Origin: Pseudomonas gessardii
GTDB taxonomy: Bacteria > Pseudomonadota > Gammaproteobacteria > Pseudomonadales > Pseudomonadaceae
Direction: 5' to 3'
Assembly (NCBI RefSeq): GCF_001983165.1
Contig: NZ_MNPU01000010.1
Location: 62,001 to 126,000, forward strand
Length of the DNA stretch: 64,000 nucleotides
This document shows, in pieces, positions 26,001 through 35,400 of this stretch. Made by a program: the position numbers and the translations under genes. Numbering within the stretch: the stretch's first letter is position 1; each line of letters starts with the position of its first letter. Below the pieces are notes generated by a model. The model did not search any database, had not been told where the DNA came from, and saw only the letters and a program-made list of their open reading frames with translations.

Positions 26001-27675
26001 GGACTTGCAGGCCATCAAGTCCCGTGCGGGTTATGAGCGCGAGCTGTGCACCCTGCTCGAAGGGGTAATCCTCAACCTGCAGCAGTTGCTCCAGCACGCC
26101 CGTGGGGTGGCCGTTGCGATTCACGCCCGGCTGGTGCCGGCCTTGCGCCTGGTAGAGCACGAGAGTGAAGAAGAGGCCCAGTCCACGATCAACCAACAAG
26201 CCCACCACACCATCCTGCAAGGCTTGCAGCAACTGGCTGACAGCAATGAGCAAGCCATCCGCTGGCGCAGCCTGGAGCTTGGCTCACTGGATGAACTCGG
26301 CCGCGTTCCAAAATATGGCCGCGACACCGTCGAGGCCTTGCACCAGGGGCGGCGGGAGGGGCCCAGTGTCCTGGAGTTGCAGTCGTTGCAGGTCTCGGCA
26401 CTGTGGGCGGTGGCGATCAATAACGAAGGCCCCCAGATGGACGAGGAGTTCTTGCACAGCCTGAACGACACGGTTGATCGGGCCCGCTGGGCCAGCGGTT
26501 CCCAGGCGCAACTGGATGAGTTGGCGCCCCAGAGCCCGCCATTGCGTCTCGAATTATTGGAGAGCTTCGACCGGGTGTATGCCCAGACCGATGACCGGAT
26601 TGAGTTCTGGCGGGCGATGGAGCCCGATCAATTCAACCTCGGTTACCTGGACAAACTGCAGCAGCTGTTCGCCCAATTGCATCTTCAGGTCCAGCACGAG
26701 CTGGCCGCCACCCTGGCGCCGGCGGCACCGACCCCGGCACCGACTGTGGCGCGGCCCCGGCAGAAAAAGATCATCCGCACCCGCAACCGGGACATGTATG
26801 TGGCTCAGGTCCAGGTGATGGCTGGTGAGCAGCCGGTCGAAGTGGCCCAGGTCACGGATGCGCGGGACGAGGTGATCGCCTCGTTTGTCCAGGCTGCCGA
26901 CGGCATCTGGGAGCCGCTGCAGAAAACCCAGGCCCGACGCACCGCATCGGCGCCGAACCTGAACCGCTTGCTTGAGCACGGGCAGGCACTGCGGGCCCAG
27001 GTGGACAAGGCGATTGCCGAGGTGTTGAAGATGGCGGGCAAGGCCAATGAACCACAGTCGCTGCAAGATATCCTCGAACAACGCGCCGACAAGCTGCGCC
27101 GGTGTGCCGACGCCATCCAGCAGCGCCTGTTGCACAGTGAGCCGCAGCGGCTGGCGGCCACACAAAAAGCCCGGGCCAGGACCGAGGCCGATGAGCTGCG
27201 GGCTGCCGCCAGCCGTTTGTCGGAGCAGGGCTTGCAGGCACGGCTCAACGCAATCAGGGCCCGCCCGCCGACCCAGGGAGGGTTGGAAGTACTGGTCATG
27301 CATGATGAAGTGCGGATTTTCCGACAGGGCGCGCGGGTCGCGCTGGCCGGTCGCGCCAATGACTGGCTGCAAGCCTATGTGGTGCTGGATGTGCACTCCC
27401 GCCAGGCGTTGTGCTACGGGCACTTTCACTATGAACGGCCGAGCGGGCCGGACGATCACTTTACCGCCGCGCACCTCAAGACCCCGGCCCAGCACCGGCT
27501 GGGCAAGCAGTCTCAAGCCCAGGCCCAGGCCCAGGCATTTGCCAGCCTCCAGGCCGGGCAGGGCGGGCGCGTGACGCAGACCCTGGCGATTCACCGTGGC
27601 GAAGTCAACTTGCGCATGGCGCGCAAGCTGTTCTTCGACGCACCGGCCTGGGTTGACGGCGAAGTACCGTTCTAG
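23044..27675 (+). CDS. Large dermonecrotic-toxin-domain protein (DUF6543), no LRR/NEL module
   Basis: 1543 residues from the ATG at 23044; an AGGA lies 12-15 bases upstream, and a GTG at 22990 is possible. The segment at about 470-620 (ERTWRAALFTRQLRAQLPLL, ADEVVNMYVIGPRDTEQG, LLYRPLFSPGLHEFESLAQL) fits the dermonecrotic toxin domain found in large Pseudomonas proteins. A hydrophobic patch follows near 700-730. A long helical, Gln-rich region (about 920-1400) looks coiled-coil. The C-terminus (DEVRIFRQGARVALAG and onwards) is a small beta domain. No signal peptide. It resembles the larger protein at 29485-35970 in its toxin segment but lacks leucine-rich repeats. Probably a secreted or effector-like protein; target unknown. 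Confidence 0.65.
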   Translation: MPQATSLRRAHIEQIVSLFSAVPTLRQVAVSQVQAALDQRHPSLNLLAERVAIGTPRQAGEYHYSRLADEVLMRLACARPLRYVEDHHQVLLRQREVYGPGGPALADIEQLVNQLGPDLLQAWLVRLQDWWRETVPVDTTRWAYLSDDLLMLLYDSQKPAGMDEQQFSRLFPRALLRASRPDRQWSVQGTALKVQALFVRRQGSAQVPQMLPLLVLDHRMFGAELRTLLLFSPATGLHPLAQLEEVAPLLAGYVGPRLAGAALEWFAEEPVGDPFDALAASYAERQCTEVLAIDRTVPRTPDQYQALLDYVTDPNRWFESVLTPLQLRMQDELPLWLAHASPQDSLAYAGELQALVQAQAEAAGKTFLDGIEPLRTFAAKALKRCLGTDSRAHGIAPDDIELTYTLVTAAVLPGGFTSGDVHSQNLSLTDLALENLGGFPHTPSRIRLKGATAPGWLTAALLTGCVTEVDIGQVYPELLRQKLINDPAERTWRAALFTRQLRAQLPLLALEMQLKGEGGLTQAGYRLVKGALQPGAAERTAAIWPLAFKATPTATADEVVNMYVIGPRDTEQGPHLLYRPLFSPGLHEFESLAQLLDAICEPGELQAGILAWMAPDRQAVYAQGGFLEPHIRRFLAGDEFSVPERPAPARLSKRVADGDPLPRLFASTAQALVSLAQAQSVSNREQRWATLKTAGWLLFDTLLPFVRGPALLVGWLVQMLGSVKQDMLALAEDDPAAQAQGVTDLLTNLVMVLAYRASPHEWPAPLDRQHPAFARTRLVKPAPAVVRGPESVQLDSPYRWCNARETMTGPMQARLQAMSLKAFAAPWPRILPGAETTGRLKGLVRDATSVPPQWQALVRGHLYRVEVTGSGVEVTNADGSVRGPLLKSGRDGTWDVDLRLRLLGGQPDSPQEPLAPEARRLQLEQDYARYAQRREAANRAMMVARQLSTRESTGITEQQRAAAQERYGQELHNKLQASLLELQCLKDLQAIKSRAGYERELCTLLEGVILNLQQLLQHARGVAVAIHARLVPALRLVEHESEEEAQSTINQQAHHTILQGLQQLADSNEQAIRWRSLELGSLDELGRVPKYGRDTVEALHQGRREGPSVLELQSLQVSALWAVAINNEGPQMDEEFLHSLNDTVDRARWASGSQAQLDELAPQSPPLRLELLESFDRVYAQTDDRIEFWRAMEPDQFNLGYLDKLQQLFAQLHLQVQHELAATLAPAAPTPAPTVARPRQKKIIRTRNRDMYVAQVQVMAGEQPVEVAQVTDARDEVIASFVQAADGIWEPLQKTQARRTASAPNLNRLLEHGQALRAQVDKAIAEVLKMAGKANEPQSLQDILEQRADKLRRCADAIQQRLLHSEPQRLAATQKARARTEADELRAAASRLSEQGLQARLNAIRARPPTQGGLEVLVMHDEVRIFRQGARVALAGRANDWLQAYVVLDVHSRQALCYGHFHYERPSGPDDHFTAAHLKTPAQHRLGKQSQAQAQAQAFASLQAGQGGRVTQTLAIHRGEVNLRMARKLFFDAPAWVDGEVPF

Positions 27676-28015
27676 AGCCCTTGCGATGAGTAAATGCGAC
27701 TAGGGTAGGGGCATGACGCTGCACCATGGCTGTGCAATACTCGCCGCCGTTTTCCGCGGAGAATGGCGATCCGGGCAGATATTGCGCCGCCGTCATATCG
27801 GCTTTTGCCGAGAGTTCTCGCTGAATATTGCCGTTTATTGAGTGAAAAGCTCTGTAGCGGGCTTTTTATACTGCATACCCGCTGATCTGGCCGGTTTTTC
27901 CTGTCAGACGGATCTGCCCATAAGGCAGGTCCGGTTACCGAGGCGTACGAGCCCACCCGCTGGTACGCCTGATACTCGGTGGTTCAATCCAATAACAAAA
28001 TGAGGTTGTACCCCT
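27676..28015. other. Intergenic region upstream of the amino acid permease
   Basis: 340 bases with no supported gene. It holds two inverted repeats: AGCGGG/CCCGCT (27856-27861 and 27878-27883), which flanks a TTTTTATACTG stretch that could contain a -10 element, and AGGCGTAC/GTACGCCT (27941-27948 and 27963-27970). Either could end the toxin transcript or regulate the permease. Confidence 0.45.
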
Positions 28016-29434
28016 ATGCCTGCTGGCAACCACCTGCCCCACGGCGAGACCGCTTCAGGCGGCCCGCTCAAACGCGAACTCGGCGAACGGCATATTCGCT
28101 TGATGGCGCTCGGCGCCTGTATCGGTGTCGGCCTGTTCCTTGGCTCGGCCAAGGCCATCGAAATGGCCGGCCCGGCAATCATGCTGTCGTACATCATCGG
28201 CGGCCTGGCGATCCTGGTGATCATGCGCGCCCTTGGCGAGATGGCTGTGCATAACCCGGTGGCCGGCTCCTTCAGCCGCTACGCCCAGGACTACCTCGGC
28301 CCGTTGGCGGGCTTTCTGACCGGCTGGAACTACTGGTTCCTGTGGCTGGTGACCTGTGTGGCGGAAATCACGGCGGTGGCCGTGTACATGGGCGTCTGGT
28401 TCCCCGATACGCCACGCTGGATCTGGGCCCTGGCCGCCCTGCTCAGCATGGGCACCATCAACCTGATCGCCGTGAAGGCCTTTGGTGAATTCGAGTTCTG
28501 GTTCGCCCTGATCAAGATCGTCACCATCATTGCCATGGTCATCGGCGGCGTCGGCATCATTGCCTTTGGCTTTGGCAACGACGGCGTGGCGCTGGGGATT
28601 TCCAACCTGTGGACCCATGGCGGCTTTATGCCCAATGGTGTGCAGGGGGTGTTGATGTCCCTGCAAATGGTGATGTTCGCCTACCTGGGCGTGGAAATGA
28701 TCGGCCTGACCGCCGGTGAAGCGAAGAACCCACAGAAGACCATCCCCAATGCCATTGGCTCGGTGTTCTGGCGCATCCTGCTGTTCTACGTCGGTGCGTT
28801 GTTCGTGATCCTGTCGATCTACCCGTGGAATGAGATCGGCACCCAGGGCAGCCCGTTTGTGATGACCTTCGAGCGCCTGGGCATCAAGACCGCCGCCGGT
28901 ATCATCAACTTCGTGGTGATCACCGCTGCGTTGTCGTCGTGCAACGGCGGGATCTTCAGCACCGGGCGCATGCTCTACAGCCTGGCGCAGAACGGCCAGG
29001 CCCCGGCGACCTTCGGCACCACTTCCAGCAACGGCGTACCGCGCAATGCGCTGCTGTTGTCGATCTTCGCCTTGCTGTTGGGCGTGCTGCTCAACTACCT
29101 GGTGCCGGACAAAGTCTTTGTGTGGGTCACGTCCATCGCCACCTTCGGCGCGATCTGGACCTGGGTGATGATCCTGCTGGCCCAGCTCAAGTTCCGCAAA
29201 AGCCTGAGCCCCGCCGAGCAGAAAGCCCTGAAGTACCGCATGTGGCTGTACCCGGTCAGTTCGTACCTGGCCCTGGCATTCCTGGTACTGGTGGTGGGCC
29301 TGATGGCGTACTTCCCGGATACCCGCGTGGCGCTGTATGTCGGGCCGGTGTTCCTGCTGTTCCTGACCGTGCTGTTCTACGTGTTCAAGCTGCAACCGAC
29401 CCAGGCCGGCCAGGGTTCCCAGCGTTCGGCATAA
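28016..29434 (+). CDS. Amino acid permease, ProY/HutT-like (APC superfamily)
   Basis: 472 residues with twelve hydrophobic helices. The sequence follows the E. coli ProY pattern closely: LKRELGERHIRLMALGACIG with a glycine-rich helix 1, then IIGGLAILVIMRALGEMAVH, AGSFSRYAQDYLGPLAGFLT, and MSLQMVMFAYLGVEMIGLTA in helix 6. ProY/HutT/GABA permeases import proline, histidine or similar amino acids by proton symport. No catabolic hut or put genes lie nearby, so the substrate cannot be fixed. GAGG lies 10 bases before the ATG. It sits between two large toxin-domain genes and ends in a hairpin. Confidence 0.85.
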   Translation: MPAGNHLPHGETASGGPLKRELGERHIRLMALGACIGVGLFLGSAKAIEMAGPAIMLSYIIGGLAILVIMRALGEMAVHNPVAGSFSRYAQDYLGPLAGFLTGWNYWFLWLVTCVAEITAVAVYMGVWFPDTPRWIWALAALLSMGTINLIAVKAFGEFEFWFALIKIVTIIAMVIGGVGIIAFGFGNDGVALGISNLWTHGGFMPNGVQGVLMSLQMVMFAYLGVEMIGLTAGEAKNPQKTIPNAIGSVFWRILLFYVGALFVILSIYPWNEIGTQGSPFVMTFERLGIKTAAGIINFVVITAALSSCNGGIFSTGRMLYSLAQNGQAPATFGTTSSNGVPRNALLLSIFALLLGVLLNYLVPDKVFVWVTSIATFGAIWTWVMILLAQLKFRKSLSPAEQKALKYRMWLYPVSSYLALAFLVLVVGLMAYFPDTRVALYVGPVFLLFLTVLFYVFKLQPTQAGQGSQRSA

Positions 29435-29447
29435 CCTCTTGACGCCT

Positions 29448-29475
29448 GGCCTGCCTGTTTTGCGACAGGCAGGCC
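29448..29475. terminator. Hairpin between permease and NEL toxin gene
   Basis: Perfect 10-base arms GGCCTGCCTG and CAGGCAGGCC around an 8-base loop, between two convergent genes. A short T run is in the loop but none follows the stem, so it is a probable transcript-end structure. Confidence 0.6.
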
Positions 29476-29484
29476 AACACCGGC

Positions 29485-32400
29485 TCAGACATGCAGCAAC
29501 GTCCGTTGCGTGCCCTCGGTCAACTGGCGCACCAGCCGGTTGTGTTCGTTCGTTTCCTCATCGGCCAGCAACTGGCGCCGCTCTAGATACTCCTGCGAAC
29601 GGTGGTCTGACACTTCCTGATCCAGCACATTGACCTTGTAGGTGATGGTGCCCTTGACGGTGAAAAAGGCCTCCGGCTCGCTGCTGGCCAGATACTCGAT
29701 CCAGAACTCAGTCATCAGGATCGCCTCCTGCAGGGCCGCTGATCGACCGAGGCGCTGCAGGGTTCTGCGTGCGTCACCGACCACCTCGTCGGTGACATAG
29801 TCATCAACGGTGTACAGCAGATCCAGTGGGTAAAACGGCAAGTTGAATTCACCGGCCAGTTTGCTGCGCAGGTACACGGTGACCTCGGCCGGATCGACTT
29901 CCAGCCCGGCCCGCTCGCGTGCAAGCACGAACTGGTCGGCAAAGTGATCCAGCTGATTGAGGTAGAAGCAGCTCTTGGCCAGCTCCAGCAAGGTGCGGTC
30001 GGCCAGGTAGCTCCTGGGCTGTAGCTTGGCCTGATGGATACGGTGATGCAGCTCCATATTGGTAAAGGCCAGCAGCACACTGTCGCCACAGTTGCCGGAA
30101 CCGTAGGTGTTGAGGCAGACCGTGTTGCGCAACTGCGTTGACTCGCCCATGGCGATCAGCAGGGTCCAGACCCGCTCGGTCAGGCGTATTCTGGAGGCGG
30201 TGTTGCGGTAGGCATGGGTCCTCTTCAAATCACGCAGCACCCGGAACACATCATCGGCACTTGCTGTTTCATTGGCTTTCAACTGCTCCCACAGTTGTCG
30301 ACGTGCCGCCACGTCGTCAGCCGCAACGCCTGTCAGCCAAGTGTCGAGATCATTGGCCATTGCCGGGGCGTGGGCGGGTGTCTGCAACTGCCCGCCCAGG
30401 CGAATACCGGTGCTGAGGCGGTAGGCGTCGATGCTGGCCAGGGTCTCGGCGGACAGTGGGTTTTCGTGCAGCAGGGTATTGCGATTGGCCGTTTGCAACC
30501 AGGGGTTGGTGAAGACCTCGTCGGGAATGGTGGTGATCGCATTGGCCTGCAAGTGCAGTTCCACCAGGCGCGGCAGTGCGCTGGCGCCGATGGGCCATTG
30601 CGTGATGCCGGTATTGGCCAGACGTAGCGTATCCAAGTGCACCATCCGGCTGACATCCGGCACGAGGCTCAGGTCCGGGTTGTCGTTCAGGTCCAGTTTC
30701 TGCAGGTTGACCATGCCTGCCAGGCGTTGCACGGACTCTGCGGTCAACCGCAGGTCGTTGTCGTTCAGGTCAAGGTGGGTGAGGCTGGTCATCTCGGTGA
30801 TCGCACTGGGCAGTTCGGCCAGGCGACAATCGAGGCGCAGGGCCTTGAGCTGGGTGAATTTGGCCAGGAACTGCGGCCCCGAGTCGGGGAAAGCATTACC
30901 GGAAATACGCAGGTATTGAATGTGATTGAAGCCGCTGGTGCCCGCCAGGAAAGAGGCCGGCGGCAAGCCCTCGTCGTCCAGTTGCAGCTCCAGGGACGGC
31001 ACGTTGAACAGCCCGGCAATGTAGAACGTGGCGTTTTCGCGGCGCCATGCACTGCGCAGTTGGTAGGCGATATGCCGGCGTCTGCCGCGGTTGATGCCCA
31101 GGGGGTCGTTGAGTTCGTTGTCGGCTGGGGTCAGGGTTTCGCTCCAGCGCGACAGCTCCACATCCATGGCCTGATACTCGGCCTGGCGGCGTTCCAGCTC
31201 GAGCAGTTTTTCCGGGTCAGTCATGTTCAATGACTGCAAGAAGCGCCGGGCGTCATCATTATTGAAATGGGGATAGAGCTCCTGGGTCTTGGCCACCAGG
31301 TCCGGTGGCCGGGGCCCACGAAACGGCCAGATGCGCTGCCAGAGCGGATACACCAGGAACGAGCGGTCCAGGCCCATGGCCGGTTGCATCCAGGGTTGCA
31401 GGTGCGGGATATCCAGCAGGCCCTTGATTTCCACGCGGCGGGCGAAGGCCAGTTCGGCGAGCTGGTTGTGCAGGTCGCTGATGCCGGCTTCAGTGTCCAC
31501 CTCAAGGCTGACCTGCTCGGCGGTAGACAAGGTACTGAGAATGACCCGCAGCAACCTGATCGAGGGTTGGCCCAGGCGCGCACCCTGCTGGTCGTAGGCT
31601 TGATAACCGCGATTGGTCCGGGCCACGGTCTTGCGTGATGAACCGACCAACGACCCCGCCGTTTCCAGCAAGCGCCCCTGGTTGTCCCGTTCACGGATAT
31701 CGATACGCAGGTTGCTTGGCCATGCGGGTAGGGAGCGGAGCAGGTACAGAGTAATCCGGTCGCTGTCGGCATTGGCGCAGGCGTCTACAAACAGGCCTTC
31801 AAAGGCACGATTGAGGCGCAAGTCGTGGGCACTCAGGCGCGCCTGTTCATGAAGGCGCAGGCTCAACTGGTCTTTCTCATGCAACTGTTTGAGCTCGCGC
31901 GACGTGGCGTGGCCGAGAATCGCCTTGACCGTACTGTTGGGCAACTCCGGGTGCTTGGCCTTGAAACGGCGTTCTTGCGCGGTGCCGTCGGACTCGCTGC
32001 GCAGGTACAAGGACTGCAGGATTTGCGTGCGCTCCCGGTCGGTGTATTCAACGATCCGGGTAATCAACTGGAACAGGCGCTGTTCCTGGGTCTTGGGCAG
32101 CTCACCGAGCAGAGCCTGGGCCAGGTCGTCATCGCTGACGAGTTTGTCCAGGAGCCCGGAGCTCTCCAGGTCCTGGTCGGTGGCACTCACCACCTGGGCG
32201 TCGGGCCGATGCCGGGCGGGGTATCTGAGGGGCGTGTCCCGGCCGGCAACTTCCAGAACGTGGCTGTCGGGCCAACCGGGCAGGCTGGAGATCACCAGCA
32301 ACAGCAGGTTCGGGTGGGCGAAGGGGGCCTGGGTGGACAGCTCATACATCGCCTCGATAAACCGGTTGATTTCCTGGTCGAGGCGCAAACGCTTGCAGGT

Positions 32401-35400
32401 ATCGGCCAGTAGTGGCGGCGACGGCCGGCCGCTTCGGTGTATCTGGCGCAACACATGGGGCGGGGTGTCGGTCAGGGCCAGAATGGTTTTGGCGGTGTTC
32501 TTGGGGAGCGCATAGTGGTCGCCCCCGAGGCGATAGAGCAGGCTGTGATCGTCCCACCCCATGGGATTTTCGCTGGACAGGCGCCACGCCCCATGACCGT
32601 TGTGCTCCAGGGTCGGGGTGTCGACGCCGATTTTTTGCGGGTGCTTGAGCCGCCATTTGAAAGCCCGGTTGTCATAGACAATCCGGTACCAGGAGCCGAA
32701 CAGGGGCAGGTAATGGTCGCCTTCAAGGGGGAACAGGCCGAGGGCGTCGGGCTGCAGCTTTTGTGGTAGGGCCAGGGTGTGCTCGTATTGTGCCAGTGAA
32801 CCGCTGGCCAGCCTGACAAAGCCTTCCGGGCCGCGCTGGTGGCTCATGTAGTCGCCCAGGGTGGTGCGCAGGCCCATGGCGTCGGTTGCGTTGGCCATGC
32901 CCAAGCGTTGTCGCTCATGGGGTTGCAGGACCGAACCGATGGCCAGGTAGAAACTGTCCACTGCCGGTGATACGGCAATCGTGCCGGCATTGCGCATGTC
33001 ATAGGCCTCATAGACGCCCTCGCCGAAGTGGCGCAGTTCCACGGTGAGGTCATCCGGGCCACTGGAGCGATAAGGCTTGGCAATGGCCCCCGCGAGCACT
33101 TCGGTGATGACGAAGTGGCGCTTGAGGCGGCGGCGGATCAACGCCGAGGCGAACTCCCGGCCCCATTGATCGGCATCGTTGTTGAACTGTCGGGGGTGAT
33201 ACAGCGCGTCGATGGCGGCGTCGATGCGCAGGGCGGTGCGGTGGTTATCCAAGCGTTCAAAAAAGGCCACCGGCAATACCCCTTCTTGCAGGTAGGCCTG
33301 CTGTTGGCGCGGGGTCAGCGGATGCTGTTCCAGCAGCCGCACTAGCAGGGCCGGTGACAGTGGGCTGTTGAGGTCACGCAGCTTTTTCAGAAAAGGCGTG
33401 ACGGCGACCGGCGACTCCGATGCCTTGACCGGTAGGAAGCGCCTGACGCTGGGCGGTGGCAGTTGCTCGCTTTTTTCATAACCGGCGTAACTCACCAGCG
33501 CGGCGAACAGGGCCAGGCGTTCACGCCGCGCCAAGTCTACGATGGCACGGCGTACCGCCATGATCCGCTGTGTGGGCGTGGCATCGGCTTGGGTCGCCAG
33601 ACCCAGTTGCGAGGTATCGGGTTGCAGGCTGATGACCAGGCCCAACAAGGGGTCGGCGCGATAGGGCGGTGGGCTGCGATCCTGTTCGGCCTGGTAGCTG
33701 CCGTCTTCGTTACGGATGATCGTAAGGGTCGTGGTCTCGGGCATCGGCGGTACGCTCTTGCCGAAGGTTTCGATCACGCTGTGTTGTGGGTCGCTGATGC
33801 TCAGCAGGGTCGCGGCGGGCCATTCGGGCAACTGGGTCAGCAGGCAGAGCACCACACTCTCGCCATAGGGCGGCAAGTAGCCGGCTTGATCAAAGTGCTC
33901 GATGATCTGTTGGATCATCTGGTCGGCCTGTAGGCGCCGCACGCCTTCGATCAGGTTCAGGGGGGCCGGTTCGCCGCGCCAGACATTCTCCAGGGCGATG
34001 CGGGAGGTGGCGGTGCTGCGCAGCATGCGCTCCAGGTCGAGCACGGGGATGATCGACGAACCATTGGGCAGCATCCGTTGCAGCAACTGGGTATCTGACA
34101 GGGCCCGGGCGTCATGCAGGTCGAAGGTCCAGGCCTGCAGCGCCGGATCCAGCACAATTGGGGGCTTGTAGGGGCTGCGACTGTTCTTGAGCACGTAGCG
34201 CTGATGGTGTTGGTCGTGGGTGACCTCTGCCACCAGGGTCTGGTGCTCGTGGTGCAGCTTGACGTATTGCTTGCCTTGCACCGTGAACACGCACAGGGCA
34301 TCGGGGTTTTGCCCTTCGAGCAGGTATTGCTGGTCGTGGGCGTAGGGGCGGGCGTCGGGTTTCCACAATTCATCCACGCCGTCGGGGCGCGTGACTTTGC
34401 GTGGGTTGCCCAGCCGCCGCAGGTGCTCCAGCATGCGCTGGCGATGGGCGCTGCCGGCGACGCTGATCAAGCGCCCGCTGACGGCCAGGTCGGCGACATC
34501 CGTCAGGGTCTGGGCGAAGCTGCTGGCGTCGCCCTTGACGGCTTCATTCAGGCCCACGCTGACGCTGTAGGTCATGCTGCCCAGCACCGCCAGTTGCATG
34601 CCCCGGTTCATCCCTGTGACCCCGCCGGGCAGCGGGGTGAGCAGCAGTTGCAGGACTTCGGAGGCGATGGCGGCGGTAGCGTCCTTGACGGCTTGCCAGT
34701 CGGTTTCGGAGCGGGTGTTGGCCAGGGTGTCCATATCGGCCTGGCAGCGTTGGATCTGGCGATAGGTCAGGGCTTGCAGGATGGTTTTGGCAGGGCCGGA
34801 GGGTGGGTCGGTGGCGAAGCGAATATCGTTGAGCGTCTGTTCCGGGAAGGCTTTGTGAAAGCCGTCATACAGGAGCCCGCCCAGCCAGCTCATGCCCTCG
34901 GGACGTGGTTCCTGGGTCAGTAAGGACTTGAACACCGACAGGCCCACCAGCGGCAATTGTCGGGAGAACCAGCCCAGGTCGCCTTGCTGGTGACTGTCGA
35001 GCAACTGCTGGCGGAAGTCGGCCTCGGCCGAACGGGCGTCGCTGTGGTAGCGAAATGCGCCGCCGGGGCGGAAAGGGAAATACGACAGCACCCCGAGGCT
35101 GGCCACCCGGATCAGCAGCAAGGGCACTGGAATCGCACTTTCCCAGGGTACGAAGGGCACGGCGATCAGGGGGGTGACGCCGCCGGTCAAGCTCAGGCTG
35201 TCGACAGGCAGTTGCGGGCCGCTGCCGTCGAGCGATGCCCTGAGGCTGTCGTACACCACCTGGGTCAGGCCGTTTTGCGCACGGTTGCGCCAGGCGTCCA
35301 GCACGTCAAAGTGCAACAGGGCCAGCGCCGCCTCGCCCATCAACCGGCGCAACGTGCCGTTCTCGCCAAGGGCGGCCCTGATCTTCCCTTGCAATTGATG

